Origin: an uncultured Bacilli bacterium
Lineage (GTDB): Bacteria; Bacillota_I; Bacilli_A; RFN20; CAG-631
Direction: 5' to 3'
NCBI GenBank assembly: GCA_934202505.1
Contig: CAKPXW010000028.1
Coordinates: 1-16,500, forward strand
DNA length: 16,500 nucleotides
Made by a program: the position numbers and the translations under genes. Below are positions 15,165 through 16,500 of the stretch, in pieces. Each line of letters starts with the position of its first letter. The stretch's first letter is position 1. The notes under the pieces were generated by a model that was not told the origin of the DNA, ran no database searches, and saw nothing but the letters and a program-made list of their open reading frames with translations.

Positions 15165-16500
15165 TTTTTATACACCTTCTTGCTTCTTCTTTATCATCTT
15201 TAAGATCTGCTTTTCCAATTATTTTTTCTAAATCTTTAATTAACATGTTTCCATATAATTCATGACCTAGTGAGTTAGGATGTAAAGCAAGATTTGCATT
15301 AGAAAAATAAATTGCATCATAAGGAATATATTCATGAGCATCAATAATAGTAATATTTGGATGTTTTTGGTATATTTCTACCATTTTGTTAGTAATATCT
15401 TTTAAAGAAAAATCAACGCCTTTTTCATCAGAACGCCAAATTGGAAGTAAAGCTATTACTTTAACTTTTGGAAAATAATTATTAACTGCATTTATTACTA
15501 TTTCCATGTTTTTACTTAGTTCTATAAGAGCCTTTTCTTTACTTCCATTACCCATTGCAAAAGAATTTGTACCATTAGCTATAAAAACATATTTTGGATT
15601 AATATTATACGTACCTAGAAGGTTATAATCATTAAAAGTCCTTCCTGCTACTGCTAAATCATAACCAATAAAATTGTAATGAAGAGTAACTTTACTAAAA
15701 TAAGTTTTAGCAGGATTAAAGCATTCACTACCTTCTGTTATAGAATCCCCAAGAAAAACTACTTCACAATCTTTTTTTACAGCTTTAAATGTGGCATTCT
15801 TATCAAGTTTTATACTTTTAACCGCTACACAAAATCCTGTAGGGAAAACAAGTGTTACTCGATTTGCACCTATAAAATTGCTAGGAATAGTAAATGTTTC
15901 AACATAATGTTCACCTTTATTTACTTTTTTTAAAGGTAATTCAATATTTACTCTATTTACTAAAAAACCAAATTGAAATTCATAGTTAGGTACTTCACTA
16001 TCCATAATTTCATAATCTATTGTTATGGTTTTGGTATTTGTATACATATCAAACATAATATTTGAATCATATTGTCCTGAATTTCTTGTTGTACATTTAA
16101 TATTTTGAATGATGTTTAATCTATCAAAATACACACCTTCTTTTTCAATGTGATAGTAAAGATTATTAACAATAACTTTTTCTTGAATCATTTTTAATAA
16201 TGTTTTATCAACTTTATAATTTAAAGAATCTTTTTCAACAAATATTACATTAGATATTTTAGCCTCTACTCCTTTTTTTAAATAAAAAGCTAAATCACTT
16301 ATTTTATCTCTGGCATTTCCATAAGTATCAATTATTTCTTGATTATTAATATCAATATATATGCGATATTTAGTAATTTTTAATTTAACATGATAGGTTT
16401 TATTAATAGGAAATTTATTATTTTTATTAATATCTTTTAATAAATCTGATTTTCGATTCCAATCTGGTGTATAACCCCCAAAATTTAATCCATCTTCATC
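15157..16500 (-). CDS. SGNH/GDSL-type esterase with N-terminal beta-sandwich, 5' end outside the window
   Basis: The frame is open from the right edge to TAA at 15157, giving 447 visible residues. An in-frame ATG at 16191 has no ribosome site, and coding continues upstream of it, so the gene starts outside the window. Visible residues about 1-92 look like the end of a LamG/GH16-like beta-sandwich (YHVKLKITKYRIYIDI, then ISDLAFYLKKGVEAKISNV). Residues about 105-240 look like a second beta-rich domain, as often precedes SGNH esterases. The SGNH domain (about 245-430) has VVFLGDSITEG (Ser253), the block II Gly in VAGRT, GTN (Asn312) and LHPNSLGH (His407). The residue three before the His is Leu, not the usual Asp, so the catalytic Asp seems absent. 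It may deacylate glycans; several SGNH enzymes work with a Ser-His dyad. It overlaps the next gene by 8 nt. No anchor or signal can be judged. Confidence 0.82.
   Translation of the reverse strand, partial: DEDGLNFGGYTPDWNRKSDLLKDINKNNKFPINKTYHVKLKITKYRIYIDINNQEIIDTYGNARDKISDLAFYLKKGVEAKISNVIFVEKDSLNYKVDKTLLKMIQEKVIVNNLYYHIEKEGVYFDRLNIIQNIKCTTRNSGQYDSNIMFDMYTNTKTITIDYEIMDSEVPNYEFQFGFLVNRVNIELPLKKVNKGEHYVETFTIPSNFIGANRVTLVFPTGFCVAVKSIKLDKNATFKAVKKDCEVVFLGDSITEGSECFNPAKTYFSKVTLHYNFIGYDLAVAGRTFNDYNLLGTYNINPKYVFIANGTNSFAMGNGSKEKALIELSKNMEIVINAVNNYFPKVKVIALLPIWRSDEKGVDFSLKDITNKMVEIYQKHPNITIIDAHEYIPYDAIYFSNANLALHPNSLGHELYGNMLIKDLEKIIGKADLKDDKEEARRCIKSE
15173..15180 (-). promoter_or_regulatory. Ribosome binding site that supports a GTG start at 15164
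   Basis: AGAAGGTG on the minus strand, 8 nt before GTG 15164, lies inside the end of the SGNH gene. It marks the real start of the broken glycosidase gene, for which no nearby ATG exists, and suggests translational coupling. Confidence 0.6.

Noticed and set aside
16191..16191. ATG as start of the SGNH gene
   Set aside because: No SD sequence precedes it, and the frame stays open with beta-sandwich-like coding to the window edge.
1..16500. CRISPR arrays, tRNA/rRNA genes, insertion sequences
   Set aside because: No regularly spaced direct repeats with unique spacers, no tRNA-like folds or rRNA motifs, and no transposase-like frames were seen.

Overview
The window is AT-rich (roughly 30 % GC by eye). 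Every gene I can support lies on the minus strand and is packed tightly. Short Gly-rich Shine-Dalgarno (SD) sites, several SpII-type lipoproteins, a binding-protein/permease set of the LplABC type and surface proteins with a C-terminal hydrophobic tail point to a low-GC Gram-positive. My guess is an uncultured gut member of the Bacilli/Erysipelotrichales/Acholeplasmatales-RF39 group. The taxonomy is inference. TGG is used for Trp, no gene needs TGA to be read through, and none of the nine visible stops is TGA (six TAA, three TAG).

Layout, in the direction of transcription from right to left. (1) 16500-15157: 5'-truncated SGNH/GDSL esterase-like gene with an N-terminal beta-sandwich. (2) 15164-13932: an (alpha/alpha)6-barrel glycosidase-like gene, overlapping the esterase by 8 nt and interrupted by one in-frame TAA. 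(3) 13931-13812: the main intergenic gap, with an extended -10 promoter and a strong ribosome binding site. (4) 13811-9531: a 1426-residue secreted modular surface protein with repeated beta-sandwich modules, helical repeats, a Pro/Ser/Glu stalk and a Cys-Lys-Gly C-terminal tail. (5) 9530-9454: a short gap holding a strong hairpin. (6) 9453-5016: a carbohydrate ABC importer made of a lipoprotein-domain/permease fusion, a second permease and a solute-binding lipoprotein. (7) 5004-3646: a second surface protein with a LamG-like domain and the same kind of C-terminal tail. (8) 3635-439: two tandem paralogous lipoproteins that look like clan GH-A glycosidases. (9) 435-1: the start of a GH127-like gene that runs off the left edge.

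Gaps from 9453 leftward are only 2 to 14 nt, so items 6-9 are almost certainly one operon, and the large surface protein probably heads it. Read together, this is a Gram-positive polysaccharide utilisation locus: surface proteins that probably bind glycan, lipid-anchored and other glycosidases plus an esterase that trim it, and an importer for the released oligosaccharides. No transporter ATPase is present, so a shared MsmX-type ATPase encoded elsewhere is expected.

The most unusual points are the lipoprotein-domain/permease fusion, the shared Cys-Lys-Gly C-terminal signal, the paralogous glycosidase pair with atypical active-site motifs, and the single nonsense codon in an otherwise intact glycosidase.
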